NCBI GenBank assembly: GCA_018268995.1
Contig: JAFDVL010000057.1
Span: 1 to 64,000, forward strand
Reading direction: 5' to 3'
DNA: 64,000 bases
From: Acidobacteriota bacterium
GTDB lineage: Bacteria > Acidobacteriota > Blastocatellia > RBC074
Both the position numbers and the translations under genes were made by a program. Below the pieces are notes generated by a model. That model saw only the letters and a list, made by a program, of their open reading frames with translations. It did not search any database and was not told where the DNA came from. How positions within the stretch are numbered: position 1 is the stretch's first letter; the number at the start of each line of letters is the position of its first letter. Below are positions 15,436 through 24,474 of this stretch, piece after piece.

Positions 15436-18060
15436 TTACCAGCCTACCTGCAACCCAAAGCGAAAGGTTCGTCCGTCATTCAACGTGTTCGTGATCGCGC
15501 CGAAATTCGGGTTCGCCAGTTCAAAGCCCGGTTCAGCAAATTGCGGTGTGTTGAAGAGGTTGATGGATTCCACACGGAACGTGACACGGACATCGTGATT
15601 AAAGGCCCAACTGCGAAAGAGCGAGGCGTTGACGTTGCGAATCGGGCCTTTGCGAAAGACGTTGCGACCCAGATTCCCGCGCGTGTCTGTGGGGCCGATA
15701 AAAGCAAACGCGCTGCGGGGCAGCAGTTGTTTGGATGTGTCCGGGTCGGCAATCGTGCGGCCCAGAATCGAAGGATCAAGCAGGATCGGGCGGTCGCCGC
15801 CATTGCCGTCTACGTTTCCGAAGCCGGGGCCATCAGAGCCTGTCTGGATGTTGAAGGGGATGCCAGTTTTGACCAGCACGATGGTCGAAAGGTTCCAGCC
15901 ATTCAAGCCTTTGCCCAGCCACGAAAATTCCTTTGGCGCACGCATCGCATAATTGGCGCGCCAGAGAAACGCATGCGTTTGATCGAAGAGGCTCAGGCCT
16001 TTCATATCGCGGTGATTGTCAAATTCCCATTGGCTGCGTGATACCCGCGAATCGTTTTCGTGGGCGGTGTTCAGGTAATTTGCGCCCAGGTCAATTGCTT
16101 TGCTGAACCAGTATGCTGCGTCCATGCTTAGCCCGTGCCAGTTTGAGGTGACAAGCGAGACACGCCCCGCATCGAAATAGCCGTTGGAGGTATTCTCGAC
16201 AATCCGAATGTCCGCGTAATTTTGATTCTGGCGGCGTTGATTGATGGTCGCCGTGATTTGTGGAATCCCGGCTACAGGATGGGCACGGTTCGTGTACCAC
16301 ATCACAAACAGCTTATGCGAACGGCTGCCAACATAACCAACTTGTAATTTCGCAAATCGGGATATGGATTTGAAAAAATCCGGCTCCCAGCTCAAGTTGT
16401 ATTGATAGGAGTATGGAAGTGCAAGATTGGGCGAGAGTGCATAAAGCGTGGGACGCAGCGGGCCGGTTTGGGGCGTGCTTAACGGATTGACCAGGTTTGG
16501 TGCCGTCACGACCAGTTTGTTGTTCAAGGGCGGACTGAACCGGATTTGCTGAAATGTTGGCGTGAAGATTTCGCCGTAATGAACACTGCCCGCCGCGCGC
16601 AAGACGCCAAGATTTTGCGGCATTCGATACGCCACACCAAACGAGGGCGCAATGTTGTTCAGATCGCTGTCGAACGGAACCGTATTCAGATTATTGACTT
16701 CGACTGGACGCGTTTGTGGTTGGTAGCGCACGCCGTATTGCAGGCTCAACCGCGGATTGATTTGCCAATTGTCGCTGGCAAAAAACTGAAAGTCCCAATT
16801 GCGAAAGCCGCGATGAATATTGCCGATGGAAACAATATGTTGCGTTGGCGCACCGAGCCGAAAATTGGTAATCGCATCACGTCCGAAATCGTTGCTGAAG
16901 GAAAAATACCCGCGATGCACATCGGTTTCGCTGCCGTTGAGCTGTCGCCGCAACACGCTCAGGCCTGTCGTGAAATTATGTGCGCCCATCACGCGCCGGA
17001 CTTGTGTGCCAGAGCGAATCTGATTTTGCGCACGATCAATCGGAATGCTGCCGTCCGGGCCTAACGAGGTCAGCCCTGCAATCGCAACATATTGTCCGAC
17101 CGCATTTTTTTCGGGTTGCAGCACAGAGGTGACGCGATCATAACTGGCGGTGAAGTTCACGATTGTTTTGGCGTCCCATTGTCGTGTCCAGACAATGCGT
17201 GCCAGATGTGATTTTGTATCCGTGTTCGGATTTTGCCCTGCGACAAGTTGAAAGGCGAACACGCGTTGATTGACGAATTGATATTGCAACAGCAGCGTGT
17301 CACGATTGCTTGCGCGCTGATCCAGCCGCAGATTCGCCTGATGATTGTCTATCGTTTGCGGCGAATTGGTATTCAATGCACGTGGATTGATTTCGGTGCG
17401 ATTGGGAAGCTCGGTCGGATACGCTGCCAAATAGCGGATGATGATTGCGCGTGTTGCCGGATCGGTGGCAAGCGGTGTGCGTTCATCCGGTTTCGGCACC
17501 AGCACATTGCCATTCACGTTGCCGCGAATTTTGTTTTGCCCGGCGTCAATGAACAGCTTCGCACTCTTCCACAAACCAGAACTGTAATTGAACCCATAAT
17601 CATTTTCGCGGGCTGGTTTTACCTCACCGACCTGAAAAAAAGAACGAGCGCTAAAGATGCTGTTCAGATGTTTGACGCGCAATTCGCCGTGTGTGCCTGC
17701 TTTGATTGTGCCGGGGATCGTGATCGCGGCTTTGGGCGCGCTGCCGAATTCAGAGCCGAAGTAATTCTGCTCGACCTTGAATTCGTTGATGATCGTCGCG
17801 GTTGTGCCCAGCCGCAGGTTGGATTCTTTCAGCGAGTTGTTATCAATCAGGTTGAATTGCACATTTTCATTGCGGCGACTTTCGCCTGCGCCTGCATCAG
17901 TTTTCCCAAGCAGATTAATGTCGCTGGTTTTGCTGGTTTCAGTTGGTTTTGTTTCCGCCTCAGCTGGTTTGTCCGGTGTTTTTGCCGGACTGTTGGGCGG
18001 TTGCGCAAAGGTTAACGAGGCGCAAAAGAATAGCGTAAGAAGGAAAGCAAACGTTCTCAT
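15436..18060 (-). CDS. TonB-dependent-receptor-like outer-membrane beta-barrel
   Basis: 874-residue outer-membrane protein. It starts with a signal peptide ([20 protein letters not shown]), then a Pro/Lys/Thr-rich linker, then a degenerate plug-like part ([20 protein letters not shown]), and then many alternating amphipathic strands ending in [14 protein letters not shown], whose terminal aromatic is typical for barrel insertion. The layout resembles the large Oar-like receptors abundant in acidobacteria, but the N-terminal carboxypeptidase-regulatory domain usual in them is absent, and I see no clear TonB box. Probably imports or binds a large ligand; substrate unknown. Start chosen at the ATG of the signal peptide, ten codons inside the longest frame. 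It may use the TonB/ExbBD machinery whose exbD is at the left edge. Confidence 0.8.
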   Translation of the reverse strand: MRTFAFLLTLFFCASLTFAQPPNSPAKTPDKPAEAETKPTETSKTSDINLLGKTDAGAGESRRNENVQFNLIDNNSLKESNLRLGTTATIINEFKVEQNYFGSEFGSAPKAAITIPGTIKAGTHGELRVKHLNSIFSARSFFQVGEVKPARENDYGFNYSSGLWKSAKLFIDAGQNKIRGNVNGNVLVPKPDERTPLATDPATRAIIIRYLAAYPTELPNRTEINPRALNTNSPQTIDNHQANLRLDQRASNRDTLLLQYQFVNQRVFAFQLVAGQNPNTDTKSHLARIVWTRQWDAKTIVNFTASYDRVTSVLQPEKNAVGQYVAIAGLTSLGPDGSIPIDRAQNQIRSGTQVRRVMGAHNFTTGLSVLRRQLNGSETDVHRGYFSFSNDFGRDAITNFRLGAPTQHIVSIGNIHRGFRNWDFQFFASDNWQINPRLSLQYGVRYQPQTRPVEVNNLNTVPFDSDLNNIAPSFGVAYRMPQNLGVLRAAGSVHYGEIFTPTFQQIRFSPPLNNKLVVTAPNLVNPLSTPQTGPLRPTLYALSPNLALPYSYQYNLSWEPDFFKSISRFAKLQVGYVGSRSHKLFVMWYTNRAHPVAGIPQITATINQRRQNQNYADIRIVENTSNGYFDAGRVSLVTSNWHGLSMDAAYWFSKAIDLGANYLNTAHENDSRVSRSQWEFDNHRDMKGLSLFDQTHAFLWRANYAMRAPKEFSWLGKGLNGWNLSTIVLVKTGIPFNIQTGSDGPGFGNVDGNGGDRPILLDPSILGRTIADPDTSKQLLPRSAFAFIGPTDTRGNLGRNVFRKGPIRNVNASLFRSWAFNHDVRVTFRVESINLFNTPQFAEPGFELANPNFGAITNTLNDGRTFRFGLQVGW

Positions 18061-18283
18061 GAAAAAGCCGAAAGTTCTGATTGAGGTCAAGCCTGTATCG
18101 AAAGTTAATCCTGGTTTCGTGCAGTGATTAGGTTAGAAACACCGACAGGCAGTGTACAAGACAAGAAAAGTGCTTGGCAATCCGGCGCGAGGCAACTCCC
18201 AATTTGGCAAAAGCTCGTATCCGTCTTACACTCTTTTTTGCAACGCACCCCCCATAATTGATTTTAACAAGGAGAAGCATTAC

Positions 18284-18598
18284 ATGAAAAAAACGATCCT
18301 GGTTCTATTATTTACTATTGTTTTGGCTGGAAATGCCCTCACGATGCCATTGACTCTGGTGTCTAGCCCACAAGACGCGGGCGATAAAATGAAAGAGGGC
18401 GTGAAGAAAATCGGTAAGGGCGCGAAAGATGTGGGAGCCGCCACAGCAGAAGGAACAAAAAGCGCGGCCAAGACTGTGAAGCGGAAATCCGTGAAAGGCG
18501 CAAAGAAAGTAAAAAACGTGACGAAAACCGGTGTGAAGAAAGTCGGTGAAGGCACTGAGAAAACAGGCAAGGTGATCAAAAAAGCCGGAAGCAATTAA
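18284..18598 (+). CDS. Small secreted lysine-rich protein
   Basis: 104 residues: a signal peptide (MKKTILVLLFTIVLAGNALT), then a strongly basic, repetitive mature part in which heptad-like units with KKxGxGxKxVG and KSAAKTVKRKSVKG recur. This pattern resembles short amphipathic repeats of late-embryogenesis-like or apolipoprotein-like stress proteins. AAGGAG lies 9 bases before the ATG. The longer frame that begins at 18152 has no signal and is rejected. A strong hairpin terminator follows. It lies opposite two Spy/CpxP-like genes, so an envelope-stress role is possible but unproven. Confidence 0.75.
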   Translation: MKKTILVLLFTIVLAGNALTMPLTLVSSPQDAGDKMKEGVKKIGKGAKDVGAATAEGTKSAAKTVKRKSVKGAKKVKNVTKTGVKKVGEGTEKTGKVIKKAGSN

Positions 18599-18625
18599 GG
18601 CGAATTCTCGTTTGCAAAAAGTACC

Positions 18626-18667
18626 AAAGCGTCTGTTGTTATCAGTAACAACAGACGCTTTGTTTTT
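18626..18667. terminator. Bidirectional terminator, perfect 16-bp stem
   Basis: Arms 18626-18641 and 18646-18661 match perfectly around a TCAG loop. GTTTTT follows on the plus strand and GGTACTTTTT on the minus strand. It separates the plus-strand lysine-rich gene from the convergent minus-strand Spy-like gene. Confidence 0.9.
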
Positions 18668-18686
18668 CGTCGGGGATCAATGTTGG

Positions 18687-19217
18687 CTATGGTCTGCCGC
18701 CGCCACGTTGCCCGCCGCCCATTCCACCAAATCCACCAGGACGTTGTCCGCCACCACCAAACCCACCATTGGAATTGCCAGCACTCCCCATCCGTCTGCC
18801 ACCAAAACCGCCGCCTTCATTAGACCGACCGCCTTGTGCTCCGGGGCCGTCAATTCCACCCTGCCGTCCGCCACCCTTATTGCTCTGGCGATTGGCCACA
18901 GCTTCGCGTTGTTCAGGCGTCAGGGTTCCTTGTGCCTGCTCGCGTGAGTTCTGACGAATGGAGTCAATTCGCGAGCGCTTTTCTGCCTCTGAAAGCGTCG
19001 AATCATTTCTGACGTTTTGAATTTGCTCGCGTTCCTGTTGACGAATTGTTTTTAGGCTGGCTTTTTGCTCATCGGTTAAATCAATCCCTCTGACATCGGG
19101 CGCGGCTGGGCGTTGTTCCGGTTTCTTATCGGGCGTGCTTCCGCTTTGTGCGAATGCCAGAACGCTTACAATACAGAGCAGAAAAATATTCAGAGTAATG
19201 GTGATGCTTTTTTTCAT
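18687..19217 (-). CDS. Secreted LTxxQ protein with Gly/Arg-rich tail (Spy/CpxP-like)
   Basis: 176 residues. A signal peptide (LNIFLLCIVSVLAFA) is followed by a helical part with two LT-motif segments (IDLTDEQKASLKTIRQQE and TLTPEQREAVANRQ), the hallmark of the periplasmic Spy/CpxP/ZraP family. The C-terminal about 70 residues are nearly all Gly, Arg, Gln and Asn (GGGFGGRRMG and similar), which is not usual for Spy and may be disordered. It follows the next Spy-like gene by about 60 bases on the same strand, so both likely form one transcript under the CpxR-like box upstream of that gene. Probable role: ATP-independent chaperone or metal-stress sensor in the periplasm (inference). Confidence 0.8.
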   Translation of the reverse strand: MKKSITITLNIFLLCIVSVLAFAQSGSTPDKKPEQRPAAPDVRGIDLTDEQKASLKTIRQQEREQIQNVRNDSTLSEAEKRSRIDSIRQNSREQAQGTLTPEQREAVANRQSNKGGGRQGGIDGPGAQGGRSNEGGGFGGRRMGSAGNSNGGFGGGGQRPGGFGGMGGGQRGGGRP

Positions 19218-19278
19218 AATTGATCCTACCTTTCTTTTTCATTGATTGGTTCATCCCGGAAAAGAAATGCATGTTGGT

Positions 19279-19755
19279 TTATGGTCTGCCGTTCGGACGT
19301 GGACGGCCTTGTTCGCGTTCTTCCATCATCTTGTGTAATTCGTCGAGCTTGGCCTTTTGTTCAGGCGTCAACAGGTTGTAAATCGCGTTTTCTGTGCGGG
19401 CGTGAATGAGGTGCAATTCGGTTTCGAGTTGTGACATTTTCGTCAGTAACGCCCGCGCCGCAGCCTCGTCAAAGGTTGCCGCGTGGGTCAGTGTTTTCAT
19501 TTGCTTGTGCAATGGCTCAAGCTGCTCATGATACGGTTTCGATGCCGTTTCAGCCTGTTCGTGAATCGTTTTGATTTGCGCTTTTTGTGCATCGGTCAAA
19601 CCCAACAGCCGAGCAAATTGTTCCGGGCTGCCCTGACCACCGCCGGGGCCTGCGGGCGGTCTTTGCCCAGCACCCGCCGGGCCTTGTGCCTGTGCTGCAC
19701 CAAAGGAAAATAATCCTACAAACAAAGCTGTCATGAATAATCGTTTGCTGTTCAT
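19279..19755 (-). CDS. Spy/CpxP-family periplasmic chaperone
   Basis: 158 residues: a signal peptide (ALFVGLFSFGAAQAQ), a short Gly/Pro-rich linker, then an all-helical Spy domain with both LTxxQ motifs, LLGLTDAQKAQIKTIHEQAE and LLTPEQKAKLDELHKMM. Several His residues in the helices (HEQ, HLIHAR, HKMM) could bind metal, as in ZraP. Members bind unfolded periplasmic proteins and, as CpxP, damp the CpxA kinase. The promoter region carries repeated GTTAAGG/GTAAA half-sites also found in front of the CpxR/CpxA-like genes 4.6 kb away, supporting membership in that regulon. Start is the first ATG, with an AGGAGT-type site upstream. Confidence 0.85.
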   Translation of the reverse strand: MNSKRLFMTALFVGLFSFGAAQAQGPAGAGQRPPAGPGGGQGSPEQFARLLGLTDAQKAQIKTIHEQAETASKPYHEQLEPLHKQMKTLTHAATFDEAAARALLTKMSQLETELHLIHARTENAIYNLLTPEQKAKLDELHKMMEEREQGRPRPNGRP

Positions 19756-19850
19756 TTTTTACTCCTTCACAAATGATTGAGTTGATAAATCAGTTCAGTA
19801 ATTTGGCTGAACTGCTGTTCTTGCTGACGAATGAAGAATAGCGGGGGAAC

Positions 19851-19898
19851 GTAAAGGGTTTATGTTGTGGGGCGAGAGAATTGTTAAGGGATCGTAAA
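19851..19898. promoter_or_regulatory. CpxR-like half-sites upstream of the Spy-like operon
   Basis: GTAAA at 19851 and a pair GTTAAGG (19883) / GTAAA (19894) set 11 bases apart. The two GTAAA copies are 43 bases apart, about four helical turns. The same pair with the same spacing is at 24406/24417. The E. coli CpxR site is GTAAA-N5-GTAAA, so this is a plausible related box. Confidence 0.55.
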
Positions 19899-19912
19899 AT
19901 TCAGAGAAGTAA

Positions 19913-19981
19913 ATCAGTACCGCGACCTGTAGGGAGCGTAAGACTGTGCGAGATACGCTCCCTACGGGGCGCGGTACTGAT
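19913..19981. repeat. Two-tier inverted repeat (12 + 12 bp arms)
   Basis: Outer arms ATCAGTACCGCG (19913-19924) and its inverse (19970-19981), and inner arms GTAGGGAGCGTA (19929-19940) and its inverse (19954-19965), are both perfect. They are separated by 4-base non-pairing steps and a 13-base loop. No T-run follows. It is consistent with a mobile palindromic element sitting next to the cytochrome gene's 3' end. Confidence 0.75.
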
Positions 19982-19984
19982 GGG

Positions 19985-21205
19985 TTAGAGCGAGCGCAGG
20001 AAGCGGATCAGTTGTCCGCGTTGTGGCTCAGTCAATTGATTGAATCGCTGGATGACTTGCCCGGCCTCGCCGCGATGCCGACGTATGGCTTCATCATAGG
20101 TCAGCAACAATCCATCGTGCATGAAGCGATTGCGCGTGCGAAGTCCCCACAGCGGCGGCGTGCGCAATTTGTTGGCGGTAGATGGGCCTCCGTTTTGCAC
20201 AATGCCGTCGCCTGTGCCTACGTCGTGCAAGAGAAAGTCACTGTACGGGTGAATCATCTTGCTGCCAAGCGCAGGCGGAACGATGAACGCGCCACCATTG
20301 AAGGATGTGCCTGCCGGAGCGGTTACGATGTTCGGGACGTGGCAAATGGCGCAACCGATTTGATTGAAGATTTGCGCGCCAGCCCGTGCTTCCGGTGTGG
20401 CGGCCAACATCTCATCACGCGAAGGGGCCTGCGTCGCGCGCATAAACCGCGTGAAAATTTCAATGTCATTGTCTGTGTCTTCGACATCTGGCACCGAATC
20501 GAAATTGGCGACGGAGCGTCCCCACGAGGTATTTTCCTGCGGTAACAAAAAGCTGGTGATACCGATTTCATTCAAATACGCATCGGCAGAAAAAGACATC
20601 AAACTGGCGTGCTGATTTTTCCAGCCGAAACGCCCCACCCGTGTAATGCCGGGCGCTTCCAGCACAGGCACACGAATCACCTGTCCATTGATCAGACCAC
20701 CGCTTTGGCGTGGTTGATTGCGGGCAATGTCCACGAGTGTGTTGTCATCAATGGCTTCGACAAAACCGTCGCCCAGCACATTCAGCGAAGTCCGAAATGA
20801 GCGAATATCCTCTTCGGGCGTGACCACTTCCTGTAAACGAGCATCAATCGCGCGATCATGCACGAGCGAGCCACCCGGCGCTTCGACAAAGTTTCCGGCG
20901 CGGTCACGATGCCCGGCGCGCAACACCGTCACCTGACTGATACCGCCTGTGATTGGGCTTTGGTGACATTCTGAACACGATTGGGCGTTGTATACCGGCC
21001 CCAGCCCATCCGCAATTTCATCGCGTTCCTCGAACGCTTTGCGATCTGCATCAAATGCTGCCTGATCGGTCAGTCCATTTGTTTTTCCATCGAACCCGGT
21101 CGGTGCTTGGGCAATGGTTTGGCTGCTCGCAGAGCGGCTGACGACGAGTGGTAACACCAATAACGGAACGAACATTACGGCAACAAATACTTTCAGCAGT
21201 CTCAT
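19985..21205 (-). CDS. Di-haem cytochrome c, DUF1111 (thiol oxidoreductase-like) family
   Basis: About 406 residues with a signal peptide (VFVAVMFVPLLVLPLVVS) and two c-type haem sites: CSECH near the N-terminus and CAICH in the second half. Family landmarks include YNAQSCSECHQSP, GRFGWKNQHASLMSFSADAY and TPPLWGLRTRNRFMHDGL, the last giving the distal ligand region of MauG/CcpA-like di-haem domains. Members are periplasmic and often sit beside metal- or iron-response genes; the substrate is generally unknown. Start chosen at the ATG with GGAGG 5 bases upstream; the longest frame adds 21 unconvincing residues. It lies between a Spy-like operon and a YHYH/cupredoxin operon, so a role in periplasmic copper or redox handling is reasonable (inference). 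Confidence 0.85.
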   Translation of the reverse strand: MRLLKVFVAVMFVPLLVLPLVVSRSASSQTIAQAPTGFDGKTNGLTDQAAFDADRKAFEERDEIADGLGPVYNAQSCSECHQSPITGGISQVTVLRAGHRDRAGNFVEAPGGSLVHDRAIDARLQEVVTPEEDIRSFRTSLNVLGDGFVEAIDDNTLVDIARNQPRQSGGLINGQVIRVPVLEAPGITRVGRFGWKNQHASLMSFSADAYLNEIGITSFLLPQENTSWGRSVANFDSVPDVEDTDNDIEIFTRFMRATQAPSRDEMLAATPEARAGAQIFNQIGCAICHVPNIVTAPAGTSFNGGAFIVPPALGSKMIHPYSDFLLHDVGTGDGIVQNGGPSTANKLRTPPLWGLRTRNRFMHDGLLLTYDEAIRRHRGEAGQVIQRFNQLTEPQRGQLIRFLRSL

Positions 21206-21353
21206 ATTTCCTCCAAAAAATGGGTAGAAAAACGTTGGGCACACTGCGACCCGGACGCCACAACGCACACCAACGAATCTGGTTAATGGGGCTTGTGAGG
21301 GATGGGGTGAGGCTTTAGAAATTTAGTTGTCTTTACGCCTCAAGTAAGACAGC

Positions 21354-23129
21354 CTAGCGAAATAAAACTTTGACCTGATTGGCAGCTTTCCCGTCAATTG
21401 TGACGCTGATGCTGGTTTCGCCCAGACCGGATAAACTGCGATCCAATCGCAGGTTGATTTGATCCAACCCAACGAATTCGCGCTGGTCGCCTGCATACAA
21501 AACTTCCTGCGCGCCGACGCCAACAACGACTTTGACATTTTCCACGGCGCTGCGGGCACGAATGCCTGTGCCGAACAGCACGAGATAAAGCTGGTCACTT
21601 GCTGCTCCAAAATCAACAGGCACGGCCACCAGCTGATTTTGCGCGCTGTCGAAGCGCACGACAGGTTCATAGCTTTGTATGCCATTTGCTTTGACGCGTT
21701 GAATAATCGCAGCGGCCAGTCCTTTGCCTGAGGCATCCGCCGCAAACAAACTTGGCGCGACAGCATTGATCGTAAGGACGGTACTGGAGGCGGTTCCATC
21801 AGCCTTGTTCACTTTCAGGATCGCCGCTCCGGTCGCAACCTGCTCAGGAATGAAAAAGTTGATTTGAGTGGGCGAAACATAAAACAAGGGGCAATCGCGC
21901 GCGGTGCCTGTGCTGTCAGTGAGTTGCAGCGCCACGCCTGCCAACGTGGTTGGTAACGTCGTGCCCGATGCGTTTGCCATCGTCGTCGAAAACGACGTGC
22001 CGAATAGCGAAGCGATGGCACCAGCCGCCAATGCGTCTTTCACGTAGCTCGCTGCATTCACCGTTGCAATATCCATCGCTACGGTGGACAGACCTGTGGT
22101 AGGGATGCTGACGGTTTGGCGATTGTTGTCATTGGTGACGACGCCGTAATACTGCGTGCCGATCAGGTAGGGGTATGCGTTCGTGCCATCGGCTTCAATC
22201 GTCGCAAAGTACGCATATGTGCCGTTCGGATATTCAGGTGTGACAGCAAAGCGCCCGTTGTACGCGTCCAACTCGCCAGAGCCGGAAATGAACTCGTAAT
22301 CTTCGGCATACGCGCCCAGCGGAAACTGTGCGCTCACATCTGGCCCATACTGATTGGTCGTAAGCTGTGTGCCATCGGGCAGGGAAGTGCGGCGCGTGAT
22401 GTTACGTTTCTGATAGCTGGAGCGAATACGCGTAATGCTGCCCGTGCCGTTCGGATTTGCATAGCCATATGGCCCATAAATCGGATAGCCATCAAAGGCA
22501 AAGCCAATAATCGGCGAATGCTGAGTCGCAGACATTGCGCCGATTTGCTTCAAGAGACTGGTAGGCAAGCTGTGATGATGATACGTGCCGCCCAGAATCC
22601 CATTTGTCATTTGCATATCGGGCGAAGGATGTCCCGGCCCGGCATCAAGTCCGCTCAGCTCAAAGAACAACGCATTCTGATGCCAGATATTTTGATTGCG
22701 ATATGAACGTGCATCAAGCGCGCTATAAAACGGCACGCCATTGACATGCACGCCGATCATGCCAAGCGGCGCGCTCGTATGCGTGCCCGTAGCGGGTTGT
22801 GGATTGCGTGTGATGCGAAACGTGTGATTGCGCGCGGTCGGAATCGAAGGATTGCCATCGCCGAACGGCCCCACCGGGTAGGTCGGAATGCCTTCGGTTT
22901 TGATGTAAACGTTCGAGTCGCTATAGCTGACTTGCCGCACGTCCGATGGAATCTGACTGACCACGGCATTGATTGTTGCGTTCGTGCTGGAGCCTTTGCG
23001 TCCATCTGTGTTCAGCACCCAGGCGGAAATCGGCGCAAGCGATTTGGTTTGTGCTTGTATTGCGCGCGCTCCGAATCCGAGCACGAGAAGCGTTATTGTT
23101 AGCAAGGCGACCGTTTGTTTTGTCATCAT
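21354..23129 (-). CDS. YHYH-domain secreted protein with TIGR03437 C-terminus
   Basis: 591 residues. After a signal peptide (ALLTITLLVLGFGARAIQA) comes a YHYH-type domain: YHHHSLPTSLL, then IIGFAFDGYPIYGPYGY, and DLDAYNGRF-like residues, all characteristic of this family of secreted proteins of unknown chemistry. The C-terminal about 230 residues match the acidobacterial TIGR03437 module (VNAASYVKDALAAGAIASLF, YVSPTQINFFIPEQVATG, GLDQINLRL). The start codon is the first of two tandem ATGs with AAGGAG 5 bases upstream. It follows the cupredoxin gene by 37 bases on the same strand, so they form an operon. A copper-linked envelope role is suggested by that neighbour. Confidence 0.85.
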   Translation of the reverse strand: MMTKQTVALLTITLLVLGFGARAIQAQTKSLAPISAWVLNTDGRKGSSTNATINAVVSQIPSDVRQVSYSDSNVYIKTEGIPTYPVGPFGDGNPSIPTARNHTFRITRNPQPATGTHTSAPLGMIGVHVNGVPFYSALDARSYRNQNIWHQNALFFELSGLDAGPGHPSPDMQMTNGILGGTYHHHSLPTSLLKQIGAMSATQHSPIIGFAFDGYPIYGPYGYANPNGTGSITRIRSSYQKRNITRRTSLPDGTQLTTNQYGPDVSAQFPLGAYAEDYEFISGSGELDAYNGRFAVTPEYPNGTYAYFATIEADGTNAYPYLIGTQYYGVVTNDNNRQTVSIPTTGLSTVAMDIATVNAASYVKDALAAGAIASLFGTSFSTTMANASGTTLPTTLAGVALQLTDSTGTARDCPLFYVSPTQINFFIPEQVATGAAILKVNKADGTASSTVLTINAVAPSLFAADASGKGLAAAIIQRVKANGIQSYEPVVRFDSAQNQLVAVPVDFGAASDQLYLVLFGTGIRARSAVENVKVVVGVGAQEVLYAGDQREFVGLDQINLRLDRSLSGLGETSISVTIDGKAANQVKVLFR

Positions 23130-23166
23130 AAATGTCTCCTTCCTGGGAGCGTACGCGCTCTCAGGA

Positions 23167-24324
23167 CTACTGAACCACAATCATTCCTTTGTACATTCCC
23201 ATTCCACACGTAAAGACCAGTTCCCCTGTTTCCTGTGGGGTGAGTTCAAGGAATGTGGTCTCTCCGACGGGCACTTGTTGTCGTAGTTTGAGACTCGGAA
23301 AGACCACAGTACCTCCACACTCTCCCCCAATTCGTGTGAAGGCGATTTTGATCGGCACTCCCTTTTTCACTTCCAGACGTGACGGCTCATAGCCCGTTGC
23401 GCCGATTACGACTTTGATTGCATCTGCGGGAATAGCCGCTGCGCTTGCGAATGCTTTGGGCTTGGCTGCGGCGACATCCAATACAAACGGCACGGTGATG
23501 ACCTGATTTTGGCGTTTGAACTGTGCCCAGATTTTGTACAGTCCCGCACGCGGAAAAATAGTTCCGGCTTTGACCTCTGATGGGCTGGGGCTAAGCAGCA
23601 CTTTTGATAATTCTGCTGGATCATGCACGTGCGAGATGAATTGCTCTGCGGCAGGGTTGAAAACTTCGCCTGCATCGAGCGGATGCGCGTGAATAAAGTC
23701 TTGCAGGTCTTCGCTAATGATGACGAAGTGTGCGAGCGCGCCGAGGTAAAGCTGCAAATCGGTGACAAGTGCGCCGTTGCTGGAGTCTTGCACGGCGAAG
23801 TTCAGTGTAACGTCTTCGCCGGCCCGAAGCGGTTTATCTGCGGTCAGCGTTATGCGCAACCCATTACTTATTTTGCTGAAGTTTCGATCCGCAACTAGCT
23901 GTACACGCGGGCGCGGAGTTCCTGCGACTTGCAAATCAAAGCGTTCAACGATTTGCCCTGAACCCGGCGGCGTGTAATCGGCAAACAATTTGTATTTGCC
24001 CCCGTATGGAAAGATGTGTGTGACGTTGTATGAATCCTCCATCGTGAATTCAGGATGAATGTGATAGAACTCCGCAAGATCATCCGAAACCGCCAGCAAA
24101 TGCATTGGTTTTTCATGCACGAATTCAAGAAATCGTACAGTTGCGCCCTTCTCGTTTATTACATTGAAAATCAGCTCCGCTGCCTCACCTGCCTTAACGA
24201 TGGTGGGCACTGTGCTGAATTCGGCGTGATGCTTAAAAATAGTAATGCCGGACGTCGCACCACTGATTCCGATCAGCAGCAACAGCGCGAGCGGTACGAG
24301 TTGTGATTTCGATGTGGTTTGCAT
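23167..24324 (-). CDS. Secreted protein with C-terminal cupredoxin domain
   Basis: 385 residues. N-terminal hydrophobic segment (LVPLALLLLIGISGATSG) as signal or anchor; two immunoglobulin-like beta segments rich in His (FYHIHPEF, FIHAHPLDAGE, FISHVHD); and a C-terminal cupredoxin with GYEPSRLEVKKGVPIKIAF, a Cys pair region (GECGGTVVFP) and the closing TCGMGMYKGMIVV. The Cys and Met of the TCGMGM loop would be the blue-copper-type ligands. Likely binds copper in the periplasm. GGGAG precedes the chosen ATG; the frame's first 14 residues are dropped. First gene of an operon with the YHYH protein, divergent from the CpxR-like regulator; the shared control region holds CpxR-like boxes. Confidence 0.82.
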   Translation of the reverse strand: MQTTSKSQLVPLALLLLIGISGATSGITIFKHHAEFSTVPTIVKAGEAAELIFNVINEKGATVRFLEFVHEKPMHLLAVSDDLAEFYHIHPEFTMEDSYNVTHIFPYGGKYKLFADYTPPGSGQIVERFDLQVAGTPRPRVQLVADRNFSKISNGLRITLTADKPLRAGEDVTLNFAVQDSSNGALVTDLQLYLGALAHFVIISEDLQDFIHAHPLDAGEVFNPAAEQFISHVHDPAELSKVLLSPSPSEVKAGTIFPRAGLYKIWAQFKRQNQVITVPFVLDVAAAKPKAFASAAAIPADAIKVVIGATGYEPSRLEVKKGVPIKIAFTRIGGECGGTVVFPSLKLRQQVPVGETTFLELTPQETGELVFTCGMGMYKGMIVVQ

Positions 24325-24373
24325 TGTGTCTCCCGCAGCAAGGTTGCCGCTGTCATCAAGGTACAAAGCAATC

Positions 24374-24422
24374 GTTAAGGCTTTATTTAGTAGATGCTGA
24401 GAATTGTTAAGGAAACGTAAAG
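24374..24422. promoter_or_regulatory. CpxR-like half-sites between cupredoxin and regulator genes
   Basis: GTTAAGG at 24374 and 24406 (32 bases apart, three turns) and GTAAAG at 24417, 11 bases after the second. The flanking GAGAATTG and the 11-base spacing match the site at 19883-19898. Placed to act on both divergent transcripts. Confidence 0.55.
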
Positions 24423-24474
24423 TTAGCTGTTTTTGCGCATCGGTCGCGTTACACTGCGCACTTGAGAAAAGGTT

